Shown here piece after piece: positions 1-11,269 of a stretch of DNA of 64,000 nt. The DNA comes from Lumnitzera littorea (Eukaryota; Streptophyta; Magnoliopsida; Myrtales; Combretaceae), in assembly GCA_024138015.1 (NCBI GenBank), contig JAMXBB010000001.1, positions 96,608,520 to 96,672,519 of the forward strand, given 5' to 3'. The notes under the pieces were generated by a model, which saw nothing but the letters and a program-made list of their open reading frames with translations, made no database searches and had not been told where the DNA came from. A program made the position numbers and the translations under genes. The first letter of the stretch is position 1. Each line of letters starts with the position of its first letter.

Positions 1-480
1 GCTGAACCACCTAGCCAGTTTTTGCCAAAGCCTATCAAGGCTAATGACAAGTCTCGAACTCATTACTTTCTTAAGAGTTTGGAAGTAGATTTATAGCATA
101 AGATAGGCTACTTCCAACTAACGACTTATGATGATACTATAGAAAGAGCAAAAAGCATATAACAAAATAAAAAGCAAATAGAAGATGATAAGAATCAACC
201 CCCGAGACTAATCATATATAGCCAAGCTAGAGAACTCCGAGACTCACTCAAAGAATACTAGTTCAAAGCCCTATTCAAGATGAGAATTCCTATCCTGGCC
301 TCTATATTTCTCTCCTCTGCTGACTTAACTACTGAGCCATCACCTACACTAGGCCTACCAGACAACTGTACCATGATAGTATATCTGAATAGACAACTTC
401 AAGACTGTTTGAGCCAAACTCCCAAGCCAACTAAGCCTACCACTAACGTCCGACCCCAGCCCAAGTTGATTACTCTACAA
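1..480 (+). pseudogene. Probable gag fragment of element T
   Basis: Frame fragments around 40-180 resemble the capsid C-terminal part of plant gypsy gag, which has a block of the kind F-x-x-(G/S)-L followed by a T-(T/F)-Y-(D/E) stretch and an 'AxSIE' helix. Here YFLKSLEVDL, then TTYDDTIERAKSI, are readable between stop codons. The remainder to about 480 is proline-rich and not assignable. The call rests on position upstream of the zinc knuckle as well as on this weak similarity. Confidence 0.4.
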
Positions 481-1140
481 TGAATGGCTGACCGAGCTCC
501 GACCTAATCTGGATCGGGTTGACTTTTGACTACAAACTCTCTCTTTTCTTCTTTTCGTCTACTTTGTACCATATTCTCGATGTCTAGCCACCACATGACA
601 CGTCTTTTAACACGACATTCTAGAAGGATTTTTTACTTTCTGTACTAAATATTCTATCTCTTTTACCCATTTTAGTATGTATTAAATAATCTAATTGTAA
701 GAGTACCCTTTTTGTTTTTTCATACATATAAAGTAACCTTAGTGGATGGGTATATAAACTCCCACTTAATTGTACGTAGACACCGATCTTCAATATCAAA
801 ATATATTCCAACCCTAGTGTTCTTATTACCCTTCGACTCTTATCTATTTTCTTTAATAAGGAGTAGTGACAAGTGACTCTTTAGTTCAAACCGATGAGTC
901 ATATCCGATGGATTGTAGGTTGAGGAGGATCAATTGGTCTATCATATCCAATTAGCAGTTGCTTAGACTTTGCTAACTTTTCTTTGTTTCCTTTTGTTTT
1001 GCTTCGTTGTGGTGTTTCCCCTTGTATCTGACCCCGAAGATGCATCAAAAGAGCAACTTTTGAGTTTGGGAGTGGTGTTAGGAAAAAAGAGCAAGTCCAA
1101 ATGTTACTCTATTGGATAAGGGAAAAGACCTATGTATTAG
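481..1140. other. Unassigned stretch inside gag of element T
   Basis: No coding similarity is recognised. The spacing between the gag fragment and the zinc knuckle is longer than usual for this clade, so an old insertion is possible. A TATA-like TATATAAA at about 752-759 sits in sequence resembling an LTR U3/R region, but no clear LTR ends or TSD are visible. Confidence 0.3.
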
Positions 1141-1616
1141 ATACCAATGGCTAAACCTATAGCCATTCCAGCTAGGTCTTATCAACCTAGGCTAGTTTAT
1201 CAATTCATGCTACCACCTTCACCCCAAGTAGTAGTCCGAGTGCGAAGATATCCATAACGTATAGGGCTACATGAGTTGAGTTAGTACAATTGGTTAGAAG
1301 GAGATTGTTTTTCATGTGGTAAAGTTGGGCACTCTAGCAAGACTTGCAATGAAAAATCAATTTAGCGGATCTTTTGTAATATTTGTAAATAAAGGGGTCA
1401 CAAGGCATTTGATTATGGGGCTATAGGAAGGCAAGTGGCTATGGTCCTACAACAGATACCAATACGATGTCTAGCAAGAGCACTGATCAGAGCTCTAGTT
1501 CCTAGACCATAAGAACTAAGACAACGAACTCCTATACATTTCATTACCTTGCAGCAACAACAGCATCAAGAATATCTTAAACATGACACCATAGCAAGTA
1601 CGATCCTTATATATTC
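1141..1616 (+). pseudogene. gag C-terminus with CCHC zinc knuckle and start of protease (element T)
   Basis: The nucleocapsid knuckle reads C-FS-C-GKVG-H-SSKT-C at about 1,309-1,353, a perfect CX2CX4HX4C retroviral-type RNA-binding motif. It is followed about 20 codons later by a second degenerate knuckle (CNIC, a stop, RGHKAFDY). The frame then runs through the gag-protease linker to ATC CTT ATA TAT TC at 1,616, where LTR-A interrupts it. The protease active-site region resumes at 4,526. The element is defective through stops near 1,372 and 1,390. Confidence 0.75.
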
Positions 1617-4525
1617 TGTAAGCCCTAAAGCTAAGTCAAGTAACCATAGGTTTGAGTTTAAAACCCAAGATTTAGGGCAATCGGTTAAAAGATTCGATCA
1701 AACCCAAATTATAAACTATTGAGAGAAATACTAGTAAAAATGACCCCGTAAACTTAAATTTAAGAAAATAAGTAGTAAAATAGGAGACTATAAAATTTTC
1801 AAATTTTAAGCATAATAATTGCTAATTACCGAAAAAGCAAAAAATGTAATCTAATAACTAATAAATTACTAGAGATAGATTATATGTATACTAAAAATTT
1901 TAGAATGACCAAAATAATAATTAGGAATGTTCACGTGTACCCCACATGTATTTACGTGTAGCTAAAAATACGCGTAATTACTTGAATTGGCCAAAAACTA
2001 AGCAAATAATTAAAGAAAAATATAAAATAATTATGGAAAAATAAAAAAAAAATCAGAAGAGGATAAGCTGATGCAAGATTAGGTCGTGGTCAGAAAAAGA
2101 AAAATTGGCCAATAAAAATTGAATAACTTAAAAGCCAAAAATTAAGGAATTTGGACAAAGTCTTGTCAAATTAATGCATATTAATTACTACAATTATCTA
2201 TAAATAGGAAAAAAAATTTCAGAAGTCATTTGGTCAGTTTAGAATCTGAGAAAAATCAGAACATTGAAAAAATCGAGAGAAAATCCAGAAAAAAAAAAAA
2301 AAAAGAAAACTGTGCAGATTAAGCAAGTGAACTAAAACCACCACCCACCACCACTTGAGATTGAACCACCACCACCACCCTATACTAGAACCACCGCCTG
2401 GACCGGCCGATAACCTTGGACCAAGTTTGGATGGCCAAAAAGCTTCGAACCAGTTAGTCATTTATTCACCCGATTTTTGTATAATTTTTTAAAATTATTT
2501 ATTTTGCCCAAAAAATTATGAAACTTGTTATTCTGAGGTTTTATTGTATGTAGATTTAGGGAAAAATATTGATTTAGTTTAATTATGTCTGGAAATATAG
2601 GTTCCTTAACAAATTATCCAAAACTAAGCATGATTAAACCGAAAAATAAATAGGCTTAGGAGTGTAATTTAGAGCTCAAATTTTTTCTGTAGGATTCTCA
2701 TATGATGTAGAACAGTGCTATGAAGTCATTTTTTTAAAATTAATTTTTGAAATTTTTAAGTTAATTTTTAGCCCTAAAATGATGGTAAAATTGGGTGATT
2801 TAGGGTTAATTAGGTGATTAGAATGATTAATTACTGATTGAGATATTAATTATATGTTTAGGGATGTTAATCTCTGCAGTGGAACCCTAATCCTAGCCTT
2901 TGGGTACTAAGTATGGTTAATTAGGGAAATTAGGTAAGTAATATAATAAATTAGTAATATGTGAAAGTGTAAATTAATAAATCTAAAAAAAATAAGGTTA
3001 TTTAGATAATAATATAATAGAAATCAGAAAAATAATAAATCTGAAATAATATTAATTTTAAGTAAATATCTCAAAATGTAAGATTTTTACACATCGGGAA
3101 TAAATCCGATATCTCAATTAGGGTTGGCGTGTACCGAATAGTTTAGAATACCAAATTACGACCCAATAGGGTATTTGAGTACTCGAGTGTAATGTGATTA
3201 ATGTCACATTGGGATTCGAGCCTAATTAAGACTTAAGAATTAAAACTAGAATCTAGTTTAGGAGTCGAACCTCGAAATAGAGTACAGCGAATCATTAGAG
3301 CGTTATAGGTATACATGGGGAAAATGAGTTACATTTTGAATTAGAATAAGGATCCATAAAATATGAGTACTAAAAAGACCTATTTGTATTATAGGATACC
3401 TAGATACAAATCAGCTCACGACTAAAGGATCGAGCGATCGAGCAAATTCAAGTAAGTTGGGTTATTGCTTATTGTAATAGAATACTAGTTTTGTGGTGCT
3501 CGGAGACTTAGGCTTGTATATGCTTGTGATTGTAAGTAGTTTACGCATGTGTTTGATGTATCTGAATTCGTACTGAAATTTGCTTTGTGAGTGATTTGTG
3601 ACTGATTGAATTGGTATGAAATTGTTTGAACACCCTAAACATAATATAATCTTAGTCGACCCTAATAACCAAAAATATCATGTATTGCAACCCGTTAGGG
3701 GATCATAGGACTCTCCAACCAAATACCGACCCCTTCGAAAGGGATAGCGCAGGATTGCAAAATGGTCCCTTCTTTATCCTCAGTCGAACTAAGTGACAGG
3801 AGAGGAGGTCGCGGCGGGGGTGAAGTCAATGGTTCGAAGGTAGTCACGGGAGGAGCGAGGTCTCCATTACACAAGCTTGGGTTTGGTTGTGAGCTGCTGC
3901 ATAACATGGAACTCCTTAACCCGGATTGGAGCGGGTGAAATTTCTCTGATTTCACAACGGACCGGACTACGTTGTGCAATGACACTTGATTGATGCATTG
4001 CATGAAAATAATTGTTTGTTAACCCTGTTTGTGCTTGTATGCATTCATGAGTCTCCAATTCAACTTACTGAGCTGTAGTTGCTCATACCCTTATAGATCC
4101 TTTTGCAGGTTCTGATTTGTAATCTCTTCAAGTACTATGCCGCCCTACAATTATCCAGAGGTTAGTCTGTTTGAAGCCAGGGGTGTAAGGATCAAGTTAC
4201 TTAATGTAATGTGTGACTAAAGTGACCATGTAATTAGGAATGAAAGACTAATGGTTATTATGTAATCTAGTGAACTGTCATGTTTGTGTGAAACTTCCTG
4301 GGAAGCTCTGTGGAGACATATATATATAATTATATATGTTTATTAGAAATTGTGATATTTATCATGATTGTAGTATAATTATTAATCGAACTGTTTACTT
4401 CAAAGCGAAGAGTCGTCGACGCCTTGTGTAGATTATGTTTATGGTAGGCACTGTGAGGCCAGTTACTATCGTAGAATGGTTTACACGGCGGGACTGTTGC
4501 GATTCTGCGACTTCGGGGCGTAACA
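1617..4525 (-). mobile_element. Solo LTR 'LTR-A' (2.9 kb), inserted in element T protease
   Basis: The boundaries follow from the interrupted protease frame: host sequence ends TATTC (1,612-1,616) and resumes TACTC (4,526-4,530), a 5-bp TSD with one mismatch. The insert begins TGTAAGCCC and ends GGGGCGTAACA, so it has TG...CA ends. No gag-pol, PBS or second LTR lies inside. The part at about 3,600-4,525 is similar to 51,500-52,564 (LTR-C) and, inverted, to the start of LTR-B at 41,510. Orientation is inferred from the TGTTACGCCCC-type start read on the - strand. A GGTGGT-rich patch (complement of CCACCACC at 2,338-2,385) lies about 750 bp from its 3' end. Confidence 0.8.
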
Positions 4526-7500
4526 TACTCTACTAGTGCTTATGTACTGTTTGACACTAGTGTTATGTACTCATGTATATTTGATGTGTTTATGTGTGCA
4601 TGATTTAAAACCGGAGTTATTGTGTGATCCTAATGTTAATACTCCTAAGGGAGTAGGGGCAGTGTTAGATCGGATTTACTGAGAAATGTGCATAGAAGTT
4701 CAAGGGAGAGTGTTGCCTATAGATTTATGGGTTTTAGACATGATGGACTTTGATGTGATACGTAGAGTGAATTGGCTATCCAAGTACCATACCACCATGC
4801 CACAACATGGTGGTGTATTTTGATCCCCCAGGAGAAGAGCAATTCTCTTTAAAGTTAGAAGGGTAAAAGTAAGGGGATGTTTCCACTTATGAATTTTGGG
4901 GTAAAGGCAAGTTGGCTGCTATGACCTTATAGGTAAGTAAAGATAAGAAAATTGAAGAAGTTTTGATAGTGAACAAGTTCCATAGGGCACACCTGTACTT
5001 TTTGTCAAAAAGAAAGATAGTAACATAAGGTTGTACATTGGTTATAAGGAGTTGAACAAAGTAACTATAGAGAATAAGTATCCCCTCTCTAGAATTGGCA
5101 ACTTATTTGATCAATTGCAAGGGGCTCACGTATTCTATAAAGTTGATTTGAGATTAAGATACTACTAACTATGGATTAAGGAAGATGATAGTCAAAAGAT
5201 CACTTTTAGGATTCACTACAGTCTGTATGAGTTTCTAGTGATGTTGTTTAACCTAACCAATGCACTAGCACCATTCATAGATCTTATGAATAGGGTCTTT
5301 AGAGATTTCCCACACAAGTTTGTAGTCATTTCTATAGACGACATTTTGATATACTCTAAAAACAAAGAAGAGCATGAAAAGCATATAAGGATGGTATTAA
5401 ACAAGTTATGGGTTGGGAAACTATTTGTTAAGTTCCAAAAGTGCAAGTTTTAGCTTAAGCAAGTATCTTTTCTTTGTCATGTAGTAAATAAGGAGGGCAT
5501 TTCTATTGACCCAGGAAAAGTTAAAGCGGTGGTCAATTAGCCGGACACCAAACAGTAACTAAAATCAGAAGTTTTTTTGAGTTAGCAGGATATTACAAAC
5601 GATTTGTAGAAGGCTTTTCTAAAATAGTAGCACCACTAAATAAATTGACTCAAAAGGGAGTATAATGTATTTGGGATGAAGAGTGTGATATAAGCTTTGT
5701 GAAGCTAAAAGAGAAACTTGTTTCAGCCCTAATGTTGGCACTACCTCAGAGTAGCAAGGTGTATGTTATTTATAGTGATGCTTCTTAATAAGGGTTTGGG
5801 TGTGTTCTAATTGCTTTTGCTTCCTTACAACTAAAGCTACATGAAAGGAACCATCTTACTCACGACTTGGAGTTAGTAGCGATTGTTTTAGCTTTTAAGC
5901 TTTGAAGACATTATTTATAAGGCTAAAGGTGTCAAGTGTTTAAAAATTACAAGCGTTTAAAATACATATTCGTACAAAAGGAGTTGAACCTAAGATAGAG
6001 GCGATAGTTAGAGTTAATCAAAGATTATGGTGTTAACATTCAATATCACCCAAGCAAAGCAAATTTGGTGGCATATGCTCTCAGTAGAAAGAAGTAAGGC
6101 AATTTAGCAGCATTGATCACATTACAAAAATCTCTACTGGAGGACATGCACAAACTAAAGTTAGAGATAATAACTCAACAAGTAAGGGCTAGATTGGCAA
6201 ATCTACGCATTTAACTGACTCTTGTGAATAGAATAAAAGCTGCGCTATTTGAGGATGTTGGAATCCAAGAAATAAGAGTATAATAGAGTAAGGTAAGGTA
6301 GCTAAATTCAATGTTGATGCTAAGGGTGCTTTGAGATATGAATGCAGTTGTGTACACCAAACTAAGAAGAACTAAAGCAAGAAGTTTTAAAAGAAGCACA
6401 TGACTCTAGGTACTCTATTTATCCAAGGAGTACCAAAATGTAGAAGGGCCTAAAGAAGCACTATTGGTGGAATAACATAAAGTATGAAATTGTAGAAAAT
6501 GTTTCTAGCTGTACTATGTGTCGAATGGTAAAAATTGAAGATAAAAGATCAATTGAAGAGTTGCAACTCTTGTTTATTCCAAAATGGAAATGGGAGCATA
6601 TGACCATGTATTTCGTCACACATCAACCCAAGACTAAGGAAAAGCATGACATAGTATAGGTGATAGTAGATCGATTGACGAAGACAACTCACTTTATTCC
6701 CATAAGACTGGATTACAAGTTAGAGAGATTAGCCAAACTATATGTATAGGAAATAGTGAGACTACATGGGATTCTAGTTATAATAACATCTAACAAAGAT
6801 ACACGGTTTGTAAGTAGATTCTAAAAAAGTTTGCAAAAGCCCTTGGATACTAAGGTAGAGTTTAATACAGCTTTAAACCGATAAACATTCTGAGAAGACC
6901 GTACAGATCCTTGAAAATATGCTCAAAGCTTATGTGCTCGAGTTTAGAGGTAGTTGGGACCAACACTTGCCTTTAATCAAGTTTACCTATAACAATAGCT
7001 ATCAAGCTACGATATAAATGGCTCCATATAAGAAAGTGTAGGTTTCCCTTACATTAGGATGAAGTTGGGGAAAGGCAAGCCTTAGGGCTAAAGCTAGTAT
7101 AAGAGACTTTTGAAAAGGTAAGAATAATCAAGCAACACATGCAGGTGGCCTAAAGCAGACAAAAAAGTTATGTTGACTCAAAGCGATGCCCTTTAGAGCT
7201 CAAAGTGGGAGATTTGGTTCTATTGAGGATATCTCCTATGAAAGGTGTAGTCAAATTCGGTTTAAGAGGAAAACTAAGCCCTAAGTATGTCAGGCCATTT
7301 GAAGTAGTGGAAAGGATTAGCAAGGTAGCTTACAAGTTTGCATTACCACTCAGGTTAGTAGGGGTACACAACGTGTTCCATATGTCCATGCTAAAGAAGT
7401 ATGTACCCAACAAAAAATAAGATGACGCTCAGGATGCAACCTAAGGTAAAGCTCTGATTATGGTGCTCGAAGAGTTAGAGTTATAATTTGTTGATAATGG

Positions 7501-7670
7501 AACAACCAGTAAAGATGGTGGATACCTAAGTTCGGGAGCTAAGGAGAAGGAACATATCATATGTCAAAGTATATTGGGCAAACCACCTGAAACAAGAAGT
7601 TACATAGGAATTGGAAGAAGAGATAAGAAGGAAATATCTAGAGTTATTCCTAAAATCAGGTAACTTTTGA
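4526..7670 (+). pseudogene. pol of element T: protease, RT, RNase H, integrase, chromodomain remnant
   Basis: The polyprotein is readable across many stops. The protease active site appears as VLFDTS at about 4,550 (canonical FDTGA), then VLPIDLWVLDMMDFDVI at 4,710-4,765. RT (4,930-5,560) shows KVTIENKYPL, FDQLQGA, the catalytic box as SIDDILIYS (usual F/Y-x-D-D) and GISIDPGKV. RNase H (about 5,750-6,100) shows YSDAS, HERNHLTHDLELVA, QKELNLR and YHPSKANLVA-ALSRK. Integrase (6,390-7,130) shows the CTMC pair, VDRLTKTTHFIP and LHGI-VI-TSNKDTRF. The GPY/F-like module is at 7,205-7,420 and a chromodomain-like tail (VKVYWANH, EELEEEIRRKYLELF with stops) at 7,540-7,660. All of this is inactivated by stops and small indels. 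Confidence 0.85.
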
Positions 7671-7686
7671 GGATGAAAGTTTCTTT

Positions 7687-7694
7687 AAGGGGGG
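7687..7694 (+). other. Polypurine tract of element T
   Basis: AAGGGGGG lies four bases upstream of the LTR start, after the end of the chromodomain remnant. This is the position of the plus-strand primer in gypsy elements and supports the 3' LTR boundary. Confidence 0.7.
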
Positions 7695-7699
7695 TAAGA

Positions 7700-9874
7700 T
7701 GTAATACCTAGGACAAAATAAAATATAGAAAAATAAAATAAGGATATATTAATAAAAGGATATATTTTATAACAAGGGAAATCTTAGAAAATCAAAAAAT
7801 TCTAATTGTACATCAGAGCACCCTTTCTAACCTAAACTCATTTGGACTTCTTCATGTGGTAGAAGTAGACTCAGCGATAGCAGCTCTAAAGAACCCTTAA
7901 CGGTGAGACCCTGACTTCGCAAGATTTTTGTTAGATTTCGTTAGAAAAATCACAAACCTAATCACCATATTTCTCATAATGCAATGAGAAGTGAGGGAAA
8001 GGATAAATCACCAAGTTTATAATGAACCCTAGAAGGATCATTAATAAGTATTTTGGTGATTTTGATTCTTAGTGATGGGTTAACTCTAAAGATTGTGTTT
8101 CCATTTCCCAAGGGTATGATTAATCGTGGGATTGGCAGAGCGTAAGGAGTCGTATTAGGGATTCCTCAAATCACTAAGGTGATACATTCCCACCTTTGTA
8201 ATTATTCACCTTTTAATAAAGTTTTTGGATTAAGAAGTTTAGTATGGATGTTCTATTGTGTTTTGGGTTGAAAGGAATAAGAATTTCGATGTTTTTGGTT
8301 TAAGATTAAGATTAGATGTTAGATTTAGGGTGTAAAGTTGTGTGTTTGGTAAAAAAGGAAGAGGAAATTCAAAAAGGGAAGAATATGATAAAAAACGATG
8401 AATGTGGTCTTGATTAAGATCCTCTTTAGAGAGTTAGACATATGGAATTTTAAAGGAAAAATTTAAAACAAGAGGATCACTACCAAAGTTTACGGTCATC
8501 ATCCATACTATGGTCAATCTATGGTGAACGACAGTTAAGTCCATAACTGTAACGTAGGACATAAACTTGTGCTTCACCTTTTACAAAGGATCACAAGCAT
8601 GATTGCCAACTATGATCCTTGCAGTTGCTTCTTTTTGTCTTTTTAAGCTAAATTTAGTTGTATTCGGTCTAGGATTCTCATCTAAAACCCTTAGAAAGTC
8701 TGTAAGAAGTTGTAGAATGTTACTAAAGCGATTTCTATCTATTATTTCCTTATAGATTCATCTTTTTAAGATAGAATAGATAAAGTTCCTACCATGAACT
8801 CCATGTATGTAAGACCTTTGTGTTACTTATGAATGCCATGCTACATTTTATATTTATAAATGTACTCAAATTGACTAATTACATAGCTGATCTAAATTTT
8901 CATTGCTTATTGCTTATGCTTAGCTTGGCTTAGGGGCTTAAGGCAACAGATCCTTAGAAGGCAATTTTGATGATCCATGCGTTACGTTGTCTTTAGTGGA
9001 GCCTCACATGAAAATTATCTAGGATAAATCTAGCTGGAAGTAGATGGGGCCCAAAGTGGTATGCTCAATGTAGGATTGTAGAGGGGTACGAAGTGGTACG
9101 CCTAATGTAGGATTATAGAGGGGTCCAAAATGGTAAGCCTAACATAAGATTATAGAAGGGCCTGAAGAGGCATACCCAATCGCTAGGATGATGAGTTAGA
9201 CTATGTTAAGAGGAAGGTTATGAGAATCTTCAATGTATAATGTCTTATTAGCTAATTTAAAGATAAATAAATTATTGTGTATAAATTACCTGCTTGCATT
9301 TAAACGCATGTGATTATGATTATGTATGATTGCTCACGAGCATGTGGTTATGTGTTACATACTAAGTATTGCTCACGAGCATATGATTATATGTTACATA
9401 CTATGTTTCGGCTCACCCTTTCTCTTCTCTACAATTACAAGTCAGAATGATAGTTATGGAGATTCCGCTAGTTAGAGAAGCTAAGTATGAGAATTATTCT
9501 AGTTATGAGGATTGTGGAGATGGTTATTATCATGAAGATCCTTGTGTAGAGAGTTATTATTACGATGACTATCGCTACTATTAGGAATATAGAGTTTTGA
9601 TTTTAGTGCAATAATTGTTTTCCTAGATAATGTTTATTTTATTTTCAAGTTACTATGAAGAATCTTTAGATGTTGTTTAGTTGCTATTTACTTTTTATGA
9701 GATACATTTATGGAGATAGATGCATAATTGTGATTGAAGTTCAACATTTAATGATGTTAGTGGATGTTATTGTTTGTGAATTAGAGATTTTAATCTTAAA
9801 ATTATAGCTTAAAGTGTTGATAGAGAACTAAAGATACATAGCGGTTTGTGACGGCTTGAGTTTGGGGTATTACA
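7700..9874 (+). repeat. 3' LTR of element T (2,175 bp)
   Basis: It begins TGTAATACC directly after the polypurine tract and ends GGTATTACA, giving inverted termini of nine bases. No coding sequence was recognised inside. It contains a 37-bp tandem repeat (9,046-9,185, about four copies) and a 39-bp tandem duplication (9,331-9,408). Length and termini fit Tekay/Del LTRs. The other LTR is outside the window, so age cannot be estimated. Confidence 0.8.
9046..9185. repeat. 37-bp tandem repeat (about 4 copies) in the T 3' LTR
   Basis: Units starting GGGGCCCAAAGTGG, GGGGTACGAAGTGG, GGGGTCCAAAATGG and AGGGCCTGAAGAGG recur at 9,046, 9,083, 9,120 and 9,157, a constant 37-bp spacing. The array lies within the LTR. 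Confidence 0.8.
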
Positions 9875-10942
9875 AATCCAAATCGAAAATATGGTTTTCT
9901 TACAATTTTGTTGAGAAAATTTCCAATTCAAACTAAACTAAAAATTTATGGTTAGTTTGAAAAGACAAAAACAAAAACTGTTTTACAAAAATTCAATTAA
10001 AGATTGCCTTTTGTTATAATATAGCATTTAAAAGAATTTTTTATTTACATTTATTGAAATTATGAAATGTATATGTTAAACTTTAATTATCATAATGTAT
10101 AAATTATATCCGTAATTTGACTGGAAGTTTGTATTATATGCTATTTTTATAAATGAAATTAATTATTAATAAACATTTGAAAATTTTTAGTCATGTGAAT
10201 ATCATATTCACCAACCTCTATTATAATAATAATTATTATTTTTAAATCAATTTAATAACTTTTACATGAAATTATATTTTTCGCAAATATATTTTGAGAA
10301 CTAGAAGATATAGTTTAATCTGTAAACTAAGGTCAACCAAATTAAAATTTTATGATTTAGTAAAATTCTCAATTTGAACCATATAGTTCCATTCAAAGCT
10401 ATAAAAACCTGAACTATATTTTTATAGTTTGATTTGGTTTAGTGTGAAGACTGAACTAAACTAATCCACGCTCACCCTTATTTTTCATCCATAATGGTAA
10501 AATTAAATATTATACATATCATATTATTACTGGTTTCTAATGATGATTAGGATAAATTTTGGTAATGGAAAAGGATGATCTAAATTTTAATTGTTGTATA
10601 ATTTGACAATTTGAAATTTGATGTGTAAAATTATAGGAACCTGAAAAAGTTAGGTAGCCACAACGACATTGCGGCAATTCATATATTGGATATGGTGCAA
10701 TCAATCAACATTTCTCCCGATAGTGACAACAAATTGATGTTATTTTCTATACACCTTATATTTTTATCTGTATAAACATTGCATGTATATAATTATATAA
10801 GGACTAAAGAGCATGATGCAAAAATTGAATTTTGTTTCAAAGTATGCCTATTGGATTTTATGGGCGTGACAAAGAAAAGGCAAGCTACTCTACATCATTG
10901 GTGTGTTTTGAAGAGAAGAATTTGGTCAAATTTGCATTTCCT
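9875..10942. other. Intergenic, AT-rich; remnant of a hAT-like MITE
   Basis: No gene is recognised. Sequence from 9,880 to about 10,480 consists of AAACC/GGTTT-type repeats ending CTGAACTAAAC and CTCACCCTTA, which resembles one end of the common plant hAT-like MITEs that terminate in a CACCCCTA-type motif. The other end is not seen and may have been lost where element T inserted at 9,874. The remainder is AT-rich. Confidence 0.35.
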
Positions 10943-10951
10943 TATATAAAG
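10943..10951 (+). promoter_or_regulatory. Candidate TATA box of the polygalacturonase gene
   Basis: TATATAAAG is the best TATA-box match upstream of the start codon and would give a 5' leader of roughly 290 nt. Competing AT-rich candidates are at about 10,788-10,802 and 11,200-11,211, so this is only a suggestion. Confidence 0.3.
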
Positions 10952-11269
10952 AACTTTAAATTAATTTCTTTAAATGGAATAAAAAGAAAATATTTCCTTT
11001 CGTTTCTATTCGAAATAAGTAAATATTCAATTAATAAAAGCAATTTAGGAAAGGAAGTTAGGTTTTAGAATCTGCCCGTATTGTTTTCTTGCATACAGTC
11101 AAAATTTAAAGTTTCGTTCTACTATCATTTTCACATTTTATATTCTCCATGTAATCCTAATCTGCTCATCCATTTTGTAACTGAAATATACATACATACA
11201 TACATATATATACACACACATAAGTACATACATTCATCTAACAAGTCCCGCAAGAATTACTGTAGCAAA

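Larger units (their letters stand above)
1..9874 (+). mobile_element. Decayed Tekay/Del-like Ty3/gypsy element T (5' end outside window)
   Basis: The order gag, CCHC knuckle, protease, RT, RNase H, integrase, chromodomain-like tail, purine tract and LTR is that of a Ty3/gypsy chromovirus. The integrase C-terminal module (about 7,205-7,420, with GKLSPKYVRPFEV and HNVFHMSMLKKYVP) is typical of the Tekay/Del clade. Every domain carries stop codons and frameshifts, so the element is dead. Its protease is interrupted by LTR-A (1,617-4,525). The 5' LTR lies to the left of the window, so no TSD can be checked; the base after the 3' LTR is 9,875. Confidence 0.85.

Noticed and set aside
2282..2385. 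CCACCACC and A-rich tract as a coding or regulatory element
   Set aside because: Simple-sequence stretch inside LTR-A; the frames over it are low complexity.
10832..11068. + strand frame upstream of the polygalacturonase
   Set aside because: No recognisable similarity, AT-rich, and it overlaps the proposed promoter/leader.
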